Shown here: one piece after another, positions 9,601-18,338 of the stretch
Position numbering within the stretch: position 1 is the stretch's first letter
Layout of the letters: every line of letters starts with the position of its first letter
Translations under genes and position numbers: made by a program
Notes under the pieces: model-generated
Database searches by the model: none
Seen by the model: the letters and a program-made list of their open reading frames with translations, nothing else
Told to the model about the DNA's origin: nothing
Source: Deltaproteobacteria bacterium
GTDB taxonomy: Bacteria; Myxococcota_A; Polyangia; Polyangiales; Ga0077539
Assembly: GCA_016218725.1 (NCBI GenBank)
Contig: JACRDB010000066.1
Location: forward strand, 62,001-126,000
Length of the DNA stretch: 64,000 nucleotides
Direction: 5' to 3'

Positions 9601-10485
9601 ATGGCCCACCGGGCCTCAGGGCGCGGCGCGCTGCGCGCCTGGGCCACCCATCACCTCGCCGACCGCGCCCTGGAGGTGGTCACCCGCACCCTGGGGCCCG
9701 ACGCCGCGGTGATGCCTCTCAAGGGCGCCCTCCTGGCTCGGGTGGCCTACCATGATCCCTCCGAGCGCCCGATGGTGGACCTGGACCTCCTGGCCGTGCG
9801 CCCGGGACTCCTACGGACGCTCGGGGCTCTCCGCGCCCGGGGCTTCTCCGTCGAGGGCTGGAGCGGAGACCTCCACGTGACCCTCACGGTACCCGGCGTG
9901 GCCGGGATGCGCCTGGACCTTCACGGCAGGCCCTTGCCAAGGGGCTACGGCGCCGTGGACACGCCCTGGCTCGTCCACGGCGCCCACCGCGTCCCCGGGC
10001 CCCCCGGCGCCGCGGTGCTTCGACCGGACCTCCGGAGGGCCTTCGTGCACCTCGTGGGCTGCGCCCTGCGGGACCTCCTGGTTCGCGCTCCCCCCCACTG
10101 CCGAGAAGACCTCCAGAGGACCTTCGAGGCCCTCCAGAGACCCCCGGAGGAGCTCGCCAGGGTGCTCGCCCAGGCGCGGCTGCAAAGGGCCTGCTGGGCC
10201 GTCCTGGAGCACTTTGGCCAGGGCGGGGCCCTCGCTGCCCTGGAGCCCCTCAAGGCGCTCCTACGGCCCCGGGGGCTCGCCCTCTCGCGCGCAAAGGCCA
10301 TCCTCGGGGCGCTTCAGCGCCATGGGGTGGGAGAAGCCCCTGCATTGTGGGTGGGCGCCCTACCTCTCGCCCTTGCGGACGACCCTCGGGATGCGCTTCT
10401 TGGAGTGTTGGCCCTCGGGGTCTCGCTTCCCCTCGGGTGGGCCTCTGGGAGGCTCTACCGCGTGGAGGCCCCGGGCCGGGAGTAG
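9601..10485 (+). CDS. Nucleotidyltransferase-fold protein (NTP_transf_5-like)
   Basis: The 294-residue protein has the signature of the uncharacterised nucleotidyltransferase family often found near peptide and polysaccharide clusters: LKGALLARVAYHD followed by RPMVDLDLLAV, where the two aspartates would bind metal, and a later LDLHGRPLP strand. The C-terminal half is helical and Leu/Arg-rich. The family is thought to transfer nucleotides or act as a scaffold; no substrate is established here. It begins six bases after nadA, so it is probably cotranscribed, though a direct link to NAD synthesis is unproven. Its last 31 bases overlap the 3' end of the convergent kinase gene. Confidence 0.6.
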   Translation: MAHRASGRGALRAWATHHLADRALEVVTRTLGPDAAVMPLKGALLARVAYHDPSERPMVDLDLLAVRPGLLRTLGALRARGFSVEGWSGDLHVTLTVPGVAGMRLDLHGRPLPRGYGAVDTPWLVHGAHRVPGPPGAAVLRPDLRRAFVHLVGCALRDLLVRAPPHCREDLQRTFEALQRPPEELARVLAQARLQRACWAVLEHFGQGGALAALEPLKALLRPRGLALSRAKAILGALQRHGVGEAPALWVGALPLALADDPRDALLGVLALGVSLPLGWASGRLYRVEAPGRE

Positions 10486-12017
10486 GGACTCTGCTTCAGG
10501 CCATCGATGGGCGCGGTGGTGCTCCCGGCGTCCCGGGCCCTCTGGGCACGAACGCCGGGGCTGCGCGTCAGGGTCCAGCGCAGGGTCTGGTCGTGGCGCA
10601 TGAGGACCCACGCCTCCCGGGGCTGCCACCCCGGGGCGCTGGCGGTGAGGTGCACCGTGTGTCCGCGGTCCAGGCGCCCGGTCCAGAGCCCTGAAGAGAC
10701 GGCCTCGCCGTCCACCGTGAGGGTGGCGTTGTCGGGCCTCACGGCGAGGGTGAGCACCACGGTCTCGGGCCTCCCAGCGTCGAGGGGTGGGGGCGGCGGA
10801 GGCGGCGGCGGAGCCTGTTGCGCCAGGGTGGCGCCGGCGTCGCGCGTCGGAGGGGGCGGAGCGGAGGCCCTGGGAGCGCGCTGCACGGGGGGGTTTCGCC
10901 GCCAGGCGAGCTCCGTGACGAGGCCCCCGACGGCCACCATGGAGGCGAGCAGGAGCCGCTGGCCCCAGCGCCGTGTCTGGGTGGGCTTCCTCGGGCGGTT
11001 CGGCGGCGCCGTGACATAGACCTTCTCGCCGCCGGCCAGGAGCGTGGCGTCCGGGAGCGCGTCCAGGAGCTCGTCCGCGGAGGCGAAGCGGTGGGCGCGG
11101 TCCTTGGCCATGCAGCGCTTGACCACCTGGTCCAGTGTCGCGGCGACCTCCGGCCGCGTGGCCGACGGCAAGGGGATCGGGTCCCGGGCGTGGCGGTAGA
11201 GCACCTCCAGGACGCTCCGGCCCGTGTAGGGCAGGCGCCCGGTAAGCATCTCGTACAGGATGCACCCGAGGGCGTAGAGGTCCACCCGGTGGTCCGCGTC
11301 CGCGGCGCCCTGGCCCTGCTCCGGGGCCATGTAGTGAGGGGTCCCGAGCACCGCGCCCTGGTGGGTGATGGGCCCGTCGGCGCCGGAGCCCTCGGCCTCA
11401 CACACCTTGGAGATGCCAAAGTCCAGGACCTTCACGAAGTCCCTGCCCTCGCGAGACAGGATGCACACGTTCTCGCTCTTCAGGTCCCGGTGCACGATGC
11501 CCTTGGCGTGGGCCGCAGCCAGGGCGCTGGCGATCTGCCGGGCGATGCCCACGGCGCGGCCCTCCGGGAGGGCTCCGCCCTCGCGCAGGAGCCTGCCCAG
11601 GTCCTGGCCGTCGAGCTTCTCCATGGCCAGGTAGGTGTCCCCCTCGGCGGTGTACCCGAAATCAAAGACCTCGACGATGTGCTCGTTCCCGATGGCCGCG
11701 GCGGCCTGGGCCTCGCGGTGGAAGCGCGCGGTGGCCTCGGCGTTCTTGCACAGCTCCGGCCGCAGGACCTTGACCGCCACGGAGCGCCCCACGGTGAGGT
11801 GCCGGGCCTCATACACGATGCCCATGCCGCCGCGGCCCAGGACCCGTTCGAGCTGGTAGCGCCCCGCGAGGATGCGCCCGACCAGGGCGTCCGGGGCCAC
11901 CGAGGGCTCTCCGGGGACCTCGTGCGGGCCGCTGGTAGGGGCCACCGGGAGCGTCGGGGTGGGCCCCTGGACCGCGGGGTCCGTCGCGTCGAGTGCTCTC
12001 CGGGGGTCGTCCGCCAC
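10455..12017 (-). CDS. Ser/Thr protein kinase with transmembrane helix and PEGA-like periplasmic domain
   Basis: Starting at GTG 12017 the protein has 520 residues; a GTG at 12047 would add ten. The kinase domain is intact: GRGGMGIV loop, AVKVL lysine, HRDLKSEN, DFGISK and MAPEQ. It is followed by one membrane helix (LLLASMVAVGGLVTELAW), a run of ten prolines, and a region of about 70 residues with a PEGA-like pattern (DNATLTVDGEAV...SGLWTGRLDRGHTVHLTASAPGW). PEGA domains are surface or peptidoglycan-facing modules in many myxobacterial kinases. The gene upstream on the strand also carries a PEGA domain and ends eight bases before this start, suggesting the two work together at the envelope. 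It converges on the nucleotidyltransferase gene with a 31-base overlap. Confidence 0.9.
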   Translation of the reverse strand: MADDPRRALDATDPAVQGPTPTLPVAPTSGPHEVPGEPSVAPDALVGRILAGRYQLERVLGRGGMGIVYEARHLTVGRSVAVKVLRPELCKNAEATARFHREAQAAAAIGNEHIVEVFDFGYTAEGDTYLAMEKLDGQDLGRLLREGGALPEGRAVGIARQIASALAAAHAKGIVHRDLKSENVCILSREGRDFVKVLDFGISKVCEAEGSGADGPITHQGAVLGTPHYMAPEQGQGAADADHRVDLYALGCILYEMLTGRLPYTGRSVLEVLYRHARDPIPLPSATRPEVAATLDQVVKRCMAKDRAHRFASADELLDALPDATLLAGGEKVYVTAPPNRPRKPTQTRRWGQRLLLASMVAVGGLVTELAWRRNPPVQRAPRASAPPPPTRDAGATLAQQAPPPPPPPPPLDAGRPETVVLTLAVRPDNATLTVDGEAVSSGLWTGRLDRGHTVHLTASAPGWQPREAWVLMRHDQTLRWTLTRSPGVRAQRARDAGSTTAPIDGLKQSPYSRPGASTR

Positions 12018-12025
12018 GTGGCTTT

Positions 12026-13138
12026 CTAGAACTCGAAGCTGAGGCACAAGCCCAGAGAACTCAAGACCGATTCGCTGGCGGTGAGGTCCAGGGAGCGCCA
12101 GGAGAAGCGGCCGTAGAGCCCTACGGCGAAGCGAGGGTGCACCAGGAGGTCGGCCTTGAGGGTCAGGCCCCCGATGGGCTGCTGGCTCTCGCGGGTGACC
12201 CGGCCCGAGCGGCAGGCCTCCACGCAGTTGAAGAGCACGCCCCCGTGGGCGAGCACGCCGATGTCCAGCTCGTCGGCGCGGAAGGTCCAGCCCACCTCGG
12301 CGGTGAGCACCAGGGGGTTGCCGCTCGGGTCACTGATCCAGAGGGCGTGGAGCTGGGTGGTGAAGCCCCTCCCGAGGAAGAGCCCGAGCTCACCCCCGAG
12401 GCCTACGCGCAGGGCGTCCTGCGGGAGCGCCACGCCGGTGAACCACGAAAGCCTCCAGTTGACGAAGCGCCGCGAGCGCCGCGCCGCGATGCGCTCGGCC
12501 AGGCCCTCGGAGGCGCCAGGCGGTGGCGGTGGCGGAGGCGGGGGCGGTGGCGGCGAGGCGATGGAGAGGGGCTCCAGGGTCAAGGTCACGGTCTCGCCCA
12601 CCCCCGGGCGGAGCACGAGACGCCGGACCAGCTCGCGGTAGCCCTCCCTCCGGGCGGAGAGCACATGCGGCCCCGGGGGGAGCTGGAGCACCGTGGGGGC
12701 CAGGGGCCCTTCCTCGGCGTCGTCCACGCGGACCGTGGCGCCGGAGGGCTCGGAGACCACCACCACGGGCACGGGCCTTCGGCGCAGGAGCTCCAGGCGC
12801 GCGCGGACCTCGGCGCGGTCCCCCTCGCGGGCGTAGAGCCGCTCGCAGTCTTCAAAGGCCAGGAGGGCGTGGGCGATGTCCCCCAGGGCCTCGTAGGCCC
12901 GGGCCATGTTGAAGCGCGCGTCGGGCAGCTGCTCCAGGTCCCAGGCCCCGCGGTAGGCCTCCAGGGCCGCGGCGTAGTCCCCGCGACGGAAGGCGTCGTT
13001 CCCGAGGGCAAAGAGCCTGTTGACCTCGGCGACCCGGGACGGGTCCGGCGCCGAGGGTTGCCCCGAGGCGCCCCGGGCGCATGCCAGGGCCGCCAGGAGG
13101 CACCGCGCGGCGACGAGGTTGCGCTTCCGGCGGTCCAC
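12026..13138 (-). CDS. Exported TPR-PEGA protein with poly-proline linker and barrel-like C-terminus
   Basis: The 370-residue protein starts with GTG and a signal peptide (about residues 1-26, ending ARGASGQ). TPR-like helices follow (FALGNDAFRRGDYAAALEAYRGAW, FNMARAYEALGDIAHALLAFED), then a PEGA domain (VSEPSGATVRVDD...LPPGPHVLSARREGY), twelve consecutive prolines, and about 160 residues of alternating hydrophobic/aromatic beta strands ending LSSLGLCLSFEF. A terminal aromatic residue is a hallmark of outer-membrane beta-barrels. The mix of TPR, PEGA and a putative barrel is unusual. It is probably periplasmic and outer-membrane located, joining protein contacts to the cell surface. It is transcribed just ahead of a PEGA-domain kinase. 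Confidence 0.7.
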   Translation of the reverse strand: MDRRKRNLVAARCLLAALACARGASGQPSAPDPSRVAEVNRLFALGNDAFRRGDYAAALEAYRGAWDLEQLPDARFNMARAYEALGDIAHALLAFEDCERLYAREGDRAEVRARLELLRRRPVPVVVVSEPSGATVRVDDAEEGPLAPTVLQLPPGPHVLSARREGYRELVRRLVLRPGVGETVTLTLEPLSIASPPPPPPPPPPPPGASEGLAERIAARRSRRFVNWRLSWFTGVALPQDALRVGLGGELGLFLGRGFTTQLHALWISDPSGNPLVLTAEVGWTFRADELDIGVLAHGGVLFNCVEACRSGRVTRESQQPIGGLTLKADLLVHPRFAVGLYGRFSWRSLDLTASESVLSSLGLCLSFEF

Positions 13139-13207
13139 GGGCCACGAAGATACCCCCGAGGGCCGCCCGGGGGAGCCCCCGACCGCGGCGGTCCGGTGCT
13201 ACACCAT

Positions 13208-13212
13208 GGAGG
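13208..13212 (+). promoter_or_regulatory. Ribosome binding site deciding the start at 13219
   Basis: GGAGG lies six bases before ATG 13219, whereas upstream in-frame starts lack such a site and would run into the divergent gene. It fixes the start of the membrane protein. Confidence 0.6.
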
Positions 13213-13218
13213 CACCCG

Positions 13219-14547
13219 ATGGCGCCCTTCCGACCGAGCCTCCGCGACGTGGTGACGCGCCTGACGCTCCTGGCGGCATCGACCTGGTTCCTCCTGCGCC
13301 TCGCGGCCCAGCTCGACGTGCGCCTCACCACGGTGATGACCGTCGGGGCCCTGGCGGTGATGTTCGCCGTCCGCCTGGGCCTCCAGCGCCCCACGACGGA
13401 GCTCCTGCCGGAGCCCGACGCGCTCCGCGTGCGCAGCCCCGAGGGCGAGCGCACCATCCCCTGGGCCGTAATGGACGGCCTGCGCCTGACGGCCGGGGAC
13501 ATCCCCACCCCGCGCGGCGACGTGAGGGTGTGCTACGCCCAGGTGGACATCGCCCACGGACCCCCGCTGGCCTTCGCGGACCTGTCGTCCCTCGGCTCGC
13601 CGAGGCTGCGCACCGCCGAGGGCGACGCCCCGGTGCACGACGTGGGCGACCCGGAGATCCTCTTTGGGACCATCGCCGAGCGCCTGGACGCCCGGGAGTT
13701 CCTCCCCGCGGGCACCGCCGAGCCCGAGGACCCCAAGGGGCCCTGGTGGAGCGCCTCGCCCAGCGCCACGCTCCGGCTCGCTACGGGCGCCCTCCTGGTG
13801 TCGCGCTCCGTGGCGCTCCTGTGGGGTAATGACGCCTGGATGGCGGCCCTGGCGGGCGCCGGTGCGGTGGCGGCCCCGCATGCCCTGGTGCGCTTCCTGA
13901 CGCAGCGCCGGGCGGGCCCCTCGCAGTCCGAGGTGGGAGCCCCCCCGGCCCTGGTCGCCAGCTCCCTGGCAGCGGTGACCCTCGCCCTCCTCGCGGACCG
14001 TGGCGTCCCCGCGCTCGTGTCGGCCTGGGCGGTGAGCGCGGCGATGATGCTCGCACTCCCGGTATGGCCGATGCCCGCGGGCTACGCCGCTCGGAGGCTC
14101 GGGCGCTGGCTCTCCCTCGCCTCCGACGGCGCCCTTGCGGGGCTGGTGACCATCCATGGCGTGCTCTGTGCGTGGCTCTTCGCCAAGGGGATGGTGGTGC
14201 TCCCCACGGCGCTGGTGGCGGGCGCCCTGGAGGTCTCCGAGGGGCTCCTGGCGTCTCGGCGGCACGCCTGGCTCTCGGCGCTCCCGCGCTTTCGGGCGAC
14301 GTCCCCGGAGGCCCTGGCGAGGCTCCGGGCGGTGCTCCGCCCCCTGGCCCCAGGGGAGACTGTCGCCCACACGGGTCCCGGTGACCTCCTGGAGCTCCGC
14401 CGCGCCCTCAGCCCTCCGCCCGCGGCGGGCCTCTCGGTGATGGTGGCCGCGGCGCTCTCCGTGGGGCTCCTCGCGGTGACCCTCCGGGCGCTCCTCCACG
14501 GCCCCGACGCGGACGTCGCCCGGGTCGTCAGGGTCATCCTGACGTGA
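13219..14547 (+). CDS. Polytopic membrane protein of unknown function
   Basis: This 442-residue protein is not one I recognise. It opens with two membrane helices (LTLLAASTWFLLRLAAQL and VMTVGALAVMFAVRLGL), has a soluble stretch of about 130 residues rich in beta-like segments (PDALRVRSPEGERTIPWAV...), then at least six further hydrophobic helices and a C-terminal anchor (LSVMVAAALSVGLLAVTLRALL). The loop ERTIPWAVMDGLRL resembles the membrane-flanked PH-like folds of YdbT/DUF304-type proteins, but that is only a guess. The start is set by a GGAGG at 13208-13212. Its TGA overlaps the GTG of the next gene (GTGA), so the lipoprotein downstream is probably coupled to it. Confidence 0.55.
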   Translation: MAPFRPSLRDVVTRLTLLAASTWFLLRLAAQLDVRLTTVMTVGALAVMFAVRLGLQRPTTELLPEPDALRVRSPEGERTIPWAVMDGLRLTAGDIPTPRGDVRVCYAQVDIAHGPPLAFADLSSLGSPRLRTAEGDAPVHDVGDPEILFGTIAERLDAREFLPAGTAEPEDPKGPWWSASPSATLRLATGALLVSRSVALLWGNDAWMAALAGAGAVAAPHALVRFLTQRRAGPSQSEVGAPPALVASSLAAVTLALLADRGVPALVSAWAVSAAMMLALPVWPMPAGYAARRLGRWLSLASDGALAGLVTIHGVLCAWLFAKGMVVLPTALVAGALEVSEGLLASRRHAWLSALPRFRATSPEALARLRAVLRPLAPGETVAHTGPGDLLELRRALSPPPAAGLSVMVAAALSVGLLAVTLRALLHGPDADVARVVRVILT

Positions 14548-15149
14548 GAGCGCCCTTCGCCCTCGCCCTGGCGCTGACCGCCCTCGGGTGCTCGCAGCGC
14601 GCGCCGCCCGCGGACGCCTCCGGGGACTCCGTGGGCGACTCCCTGGACCGCGCAGACGTCGCGGAGGCCGCGCTCCTGCCGGACGCCGCCCTGGACTCCG
14701 CGCCGGACCGCGCCCTGGACGCGCCCCCGGAGACCGCCGCAGACGCCGGCGGAGACGCCGTTGGCGACGCCAGCGCAGACGCCTCGGACGCCCCGCCGGA
14801 GGATGCCTCGCCGGGTCGCTGCGGCGCCACCGTGCGGGCGTGCCTCTGCGGCTGCGGCACCGACGGGGTGTGCCAGCAGCGGTGCATCGCCCGCTCCGAC
14901 GACTGCTCCCTGTGCATCTTCGAGGCCTCGCGGCGGTGCTGTCCCACGGAGTCCATGCACCTGGAGGACTGCCTCGACCGAAACCGCTGCGCCGACGACG
15001 GCTGCGCCCGCGCGAGCTGCGGCGTGGAGCTCGGCACCTACGAGCGCTGCTTCGAGGTGCGCCAGGCCTCGGTGACCGAGTGCGCCGACCAGCTCCGGGG
15101 GTGCCTCGGCCCCGACTGGCCCCGGGTGCGCTGCCCCGGCATGGACTGA
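14544..15149 (+). CDS. Cys-rich outer-membrane lipoprotein, unknown function
   Basis: The 201-residue protein has a signal peptide with lipobox ALGC-S (Cys near residue 17), then about 75 residues of Asp/Ala-rich linker (DAS, DAA and DAP repeats) and a compact domain with roughly eighteen cysteines (GCGTDGVCQQRC, DDCSLC, RCCPTES, RCADDGC). The even spacing suggests a disulfide-bonded fold exposed outside the cytoplasm. Residue +2 is not Asp, so outer-membrane sorting is expected. The GTG start overlaps the stop of the upstream membrane protein. No family was recognised. Confidence 0.65.
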   Translation: MRAPFALALALTALGCSQRAPPADASGDSVGDSLDRADVAEAALLPDAALDSAPDRALDAPPETAADAGGDAVGDASADASDAPPEDASPGRCGATVRACLCGCGTDGVCQQRCIARSDDCSLCIFEASRRCCPTESMHLEDCLDRNRCADDGCARASCGVELGTYERCFEVRQASVTECADQLRGCLGPDWPRVRCPGMD

Positions 15150-15157
15150 ATGGCGGT

Positions 15158-17044
15158 TCAGCCTCCGCGGCGGTCCAGGAAGCGCCGGAACCAGAGCTCC
15201 AGCATCAGGAGCGTCCAGAGCCGGTCCGCGTCGCCGCGGCCGCGGTCGAAGTCCTCGAAGAGGCGCTGGACCTCCGCCGGGTCGAAGAGCCCTCGCTCCC
15301 GGGCGGTGCGGTCCAGGAGCACGTCGCGGGTCATGGCCCGCAGGTCCGTGCGGAGCCAGCGGGCCAGGGGGAGGGCGAAGCCCTTCTTGGTGCGGTACAC
15401 GATCGCCGCCGGGAGCAGGTCCCGGAAGGCCCGGCGCACAAGGTACTTCCCTCGCAGCCTCATCAACGCGTGGGCCGGCAGCCGCGCGGCGAACTCCACC
15501 ACGGCCGTGTCCAGGAAGGGGCAGCGCACCTCCAGGCCGTGGGCCATGGCGGCGATGTCCACCTTCACGTTGATGTCGTCCACCAGGTACGTCTCGAAGT
15601 CGAGCTCCAGGAGCCGGGCCATGGCGCTCGCCCCGCCCGCATCTCGCAGGACGCGCTCGAAGCGGCGTAGCGTGTCCCCGCCGCGGGCCTCGCGCAGCGG
15701 AGCGAGGTACAGCCGGTCCTTCTCCGCCGGGGTGAATTGCCCCACCAGGGTCTGGTAGCGCGAGGCCTCACCCTCGCCCAGGCGCTCGGCGAAGCGCGCC
15801 AGATACGGGTAGAAGGCCCTCCCCACCCCGAGGAGGGCGCCCCGGAACAGGGGCCTGTACCGCGGCGCCAGCGCGTCGTGCAGGTGCCCGATGCGGGCGG
15901 GGTTGTAGCGCTTGTACCCCGCGAAGTTCTCGTCGCTGGCGTCCCCCGAGAGCGCCACGGTGACGTGCTCCCGGGTCATCGCGGCGAGGTACCAGGTGGC
16001 CACCGCGGAGCTGTCCGCGAAGGGCTCGCCGTAGTGCCCCACCAGGTCCTCCACTACCCGGGTCATGTCCGGCGAGACCACCAGCTCGTGGTGCTCCGTG
16101 CGGTAGCGCTTCGCCACCATCCGCGCGTAGTGCAGCTCCGAGTCCCCGGCGTGCGGAAACCCGATGGAGAAGGTCTTGACGGGCCTCGGGCTCAGACCCG
16201 CCATCAGCGCCACCACCGTGGAGCTGTCCACCCCGCCCGAGAGGAAGGCCCCGAGCGGCACGTCGCTCACCAGGCGCTTGCGCACGGCCTCGGTCATGCG
16301 CGCGCGCAGCTCCGTCGCCAGGACCTCCGTGGTGCCCCCCAGCGCCTCGCCCCGCGGGCGGTGCCAGTACCTCCTCGGCACCACCTCGCCGCCCGGAGAG
16401 ACCTCCGCCACGTGGGCCGCCGGGAGCTTGAACACCCCACGGTACGCCGTCTTCGGTGACGGAACGTACATCAGCGTGAGGTACTCATCGATGGCCCCGA
16501 GGTCCGGCACCAGGGGCTCCTCGGGGAAGGCCGTGACCAGCGCATGCACCTCCGAGGCGAAGGCCAGGCCGCGCGCCGTGCGGCGGTAGAACAGGGGCTT
16601 CTTCCCCGCCGGGTCCCGCGCCAGGAGGAGCGTGCCGCGCCGCGCGTCGTAGGCCGCCAGCGCGAACATCCCGCGGACGGCGTCCACGGCGCGCTCGCCG
16701 AGGTCCTCGTAGCGGTGCACCACCACCTCGCTGTCGCTGCCGCTCCGGAAGCGGTGCCCGCGGGCCTCCAGGTCGCGGCGTAACTCCGCGAAATCATAGA
16801 GTTCTCCGTTGACCACCGCGGCCACCTGGCCGTCTTCGTTCAAGATGGGCTGCCGGGCCTCCTCGGAGAGGTCGATGATGGAGAGCCTGCGGTGGCCGAG
16901 CACGCAGGGCCCGCTGGACCAGATCCCCTCGGCGTCCGGGCCGCGGTGGCGCAGGGCGTCGCACATGCGACGCACGGCGGCCACGTCGTCGGGGTGCGCG
17001 GGCTCGTCCCTGCGGGCGCCGAGGAAGCCTGCGATGCCACACAC
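15158..17044 (-). CDS. asnB: Asparagine synthase-like glutamine amidotransferase (AsnB family)
   Basis: The 628-residue protein starts with GTG and then Cys2 (MCGIAGFLG), the N-terminal nucleophile that hydrolyses glutamine. The first half is the class II glutaminase; the second has the ATP-pyrophosphatase loop LSGGVDSS. The length fits AsnB and its relatives. The classic reaction is aspartate + Gln + ATP to asparagine, but many paralogues sit in polysaccharide clusters and amidate sugar or lipid intermediates. The upstream neighbour is a glycosyltransferase ending 16 bases before this start, so a glycan role is as likely as amino-acid synthesis. The catalytic residues I can see are intact. 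Confidence 0.85.
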   Translation of the reverse strand: MCGIAGFLGARRDEPAHPDDVAAVRRMCDALRHRGPDAEGIWSSGPCVLGHRRLSIIDLSEEARQPILNEDGQVAAVVNGELYDFAELRRDLEARGHRFRSGSDSEVVVHRYEDLGERAVDAVRGMFALAAYDARRGTLLLARDPAGKKPLFYRRTARGLAFASEVHALVTAFPEEPLVPDLGAIDEYLTLMYVPSPKTAYRGVFKLPAAHVAEVSPGGEVVPRRYWHRPRGEALGGTTEVLATELRARMTEAVRKRLVSDVPLGAFLSGGVDSSTVVALMAGLSPRPVKTFSIGFPHAGDSELHYARMVAKRYRTEHHELVVSPDMTRVVEDLVGHYGEPFADSSAVATWYLAAMTREHVTVALSGDASDENFAGYKRYNPARIGHLHDALAPRYRPLFRGALLGVGRAFYPYLARFAERLGEGEASRYQTLVGQFTPAEKDRLYLAPLREARGGDTLRRFERVLRDAGGASAMARLLELDFETYLVDDINVKVDIAAMAHGLEVRCPFLDTAVVEFAARLPAHALMRLRGKYLVRRAFRDLLPAAIVYRTKKGFALPLARWLRTDLRAMTRDVLLDRTARERGLFDPAEVQRLFEDFDRGRGDADRLWTLLMLELWFRRFLDRRGG

Positions 17045-17060
17045 GGCGCGCGGACCCCTC

Positions 17061-18260
17061 TCAGGGCGCCCCGGCCGGCGCTGCGGCGCTCGGGGCCTCC
17101 ACCAGGGGGTCGCCCAGGACTCGGGCGTACACGTCCATCGTGCGGCGCGCCATGCGCTCCACGGCGAAGCGCTCCACCGCGTGGCGGCGGCCGCGCTCCC
17201 CGAGGCCCCGGAGCGCCTCCGGGGGCAGCGAGAAGAGCCGCTCCAGCCCCGCGGCGATGGCCCGGGGGTCCGTCCCGGCGAGGCAGAGGCCCTCGCGCCC
17301 GTCCACCACGAGCTGGTCCGTGTTGGCCGGGGGGGACACCACCGCGGGCGTGCCGCTCGCCAGGGCCTCGACCACGGCGTTTGGGAGGCCCTCGTAGAGG
17401 GACGGCAGGAGCACGGCGTCCGCGGCGGCCACGAGCTCCTGGATGGCGCCCACCACGCCCGGGAAGCGCACGACCCCGAGGAGCCCTCGGGCGCGGGCCT
17501 CGGCCTCCACCAGGGCGCCGTACCACGGCGGCGAGCCCCTCCCGGCGAAGAGCACCCTCACGTCCGGAGGGAGCGCCCCGCGCTCCCGCAGGAGGCCCAG
17601 GGCGCGCAGGATCGCGCGCTGGTTCTTCTGCGCGGAGAGCCTCCCGGGCACCACCAGGGCGCGGGTGCCCGCCAGACCCAGGCGCGCGCGGGCGGCCTCG
17701 CGGGCCTCCGGGCTCAGGGGCCGGAAGCGCGCCAGGTCCACGCCGTTCTCGATCACGTCAATGGCTCCCCCGGGCAGGCCCGCGCGGGCCACGAGCTCGT
17801 CCCGGATGCCCGCGGAGTTCACGATGAGGGCCCCCGCGAGGCGCTCCGAGAGGCGCCCCGCGAGGCGCTCGGTGAGGAGCTCCCCGAGGGGCAGGCGGGT
17901 GCACCGCACGCTGGCCACGCAGCGGACGCCCTCGGCGCGGGCCGCCAGGCGACCGAACAGGTTGGCCTCGCCGAGGTACGTGTGCAGGAGGTCCGGGCGG
18001 CGCTCCCGCAGGAGCCTGCGCAGGCGCCCGAAGGCCAGGAGGGCGGCGCCGGCCGGCGCGTCCAGGGAGACGGGCGGACCCGAGGGGAGCGCGTAGCCGA
18101 GCTGGTCCACGGGCTTGCACACCACGAGCGAGGGCTCGAAGCGCCCGAGGTCCAGGGACCTGATGAGCTCCGCGAGCTGCCGCTCGGCGCCCCCTTGCTC
18201 CAGGGAGGAAATGAAGTAGAGAATGCGCCGCCGCGGGGCCACCGCGGGGGTACCTAGCAC
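17061..18260 (-). CDS. GT4-family (GT-B fold) glycosyltransferase
   Basis: The protein has about 399 residues from GTG 18260; GTG 18242 is also possible and the frame is open far upstream, but that extension overlaps other genes. The N-terminus ILYFISSLEQGGAERQLAELI is the typical GT4 acceptor-side motif. The C-terminal half has VPGRLSAQKNQ, FAGRGSPPW and the donor-binding LPSLYEGLPNAVVEALASG with the EX7E glutamates. It is a cytoplasmic or membrane-associated enzyme transferring a sugar from a nucleotide donor to a lipid-linked or glycan acceptor. It precedes the AsnB-like gene by 16 bases and is probably cotranscribed with it as a small glycan-modification operon. Confidence 0.85.
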   Translation of the reverse strand: MLGTPAVAPRRRILYFISSLEQGGAERQLAELIRSLDLGRFEPSLVVCKPVDQLGYALPSGPPVSLDAPAGAALLAFGRLRRLLRERRPDLLHTYLGEANLFGRLAARAEGVRCVASVRCTRLPLGELLTERLAGRLSERLAGALIVNSAGIRDELVARAGLPGGAIDVIENGVDLARFRPLSPEAREAARARLGLAGTRALVVPGRLSAQKNQRAILRALGLLRERGALPPDVRVLFAGRGSPPWYGALVEAEARARGLLGVVRFPGVVGAIQELVAAADAVLLPSLYEGLPNAVVEALASGTPAVVSPPANTDQLVVDGREGLCLAGTDPRAIAAGLERLFSLPPEALRGLGERGRRHAVERFAVERMARRTMDVYARVLGDPLVEAPSAAAPAGAP

Positions 18261-18338
18261 CCCACCCGCGGCGCGAGCAAGCGCCGGCCCGGCCGCCTGG
18301 TCGGCGCCGCGGAGGTGACAGGTACGTTGGAGCCGTTG
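18261..18338. other. Divergent gap between glycosyltransferase and methyltransferase
   Basis: This 78-base gap should hold both promoters. A TTGGAG ribosome-binding stretch at 18327-18332 serves the rightward gene. No clear promoter hexamers are seen. Confidence 0.3.
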
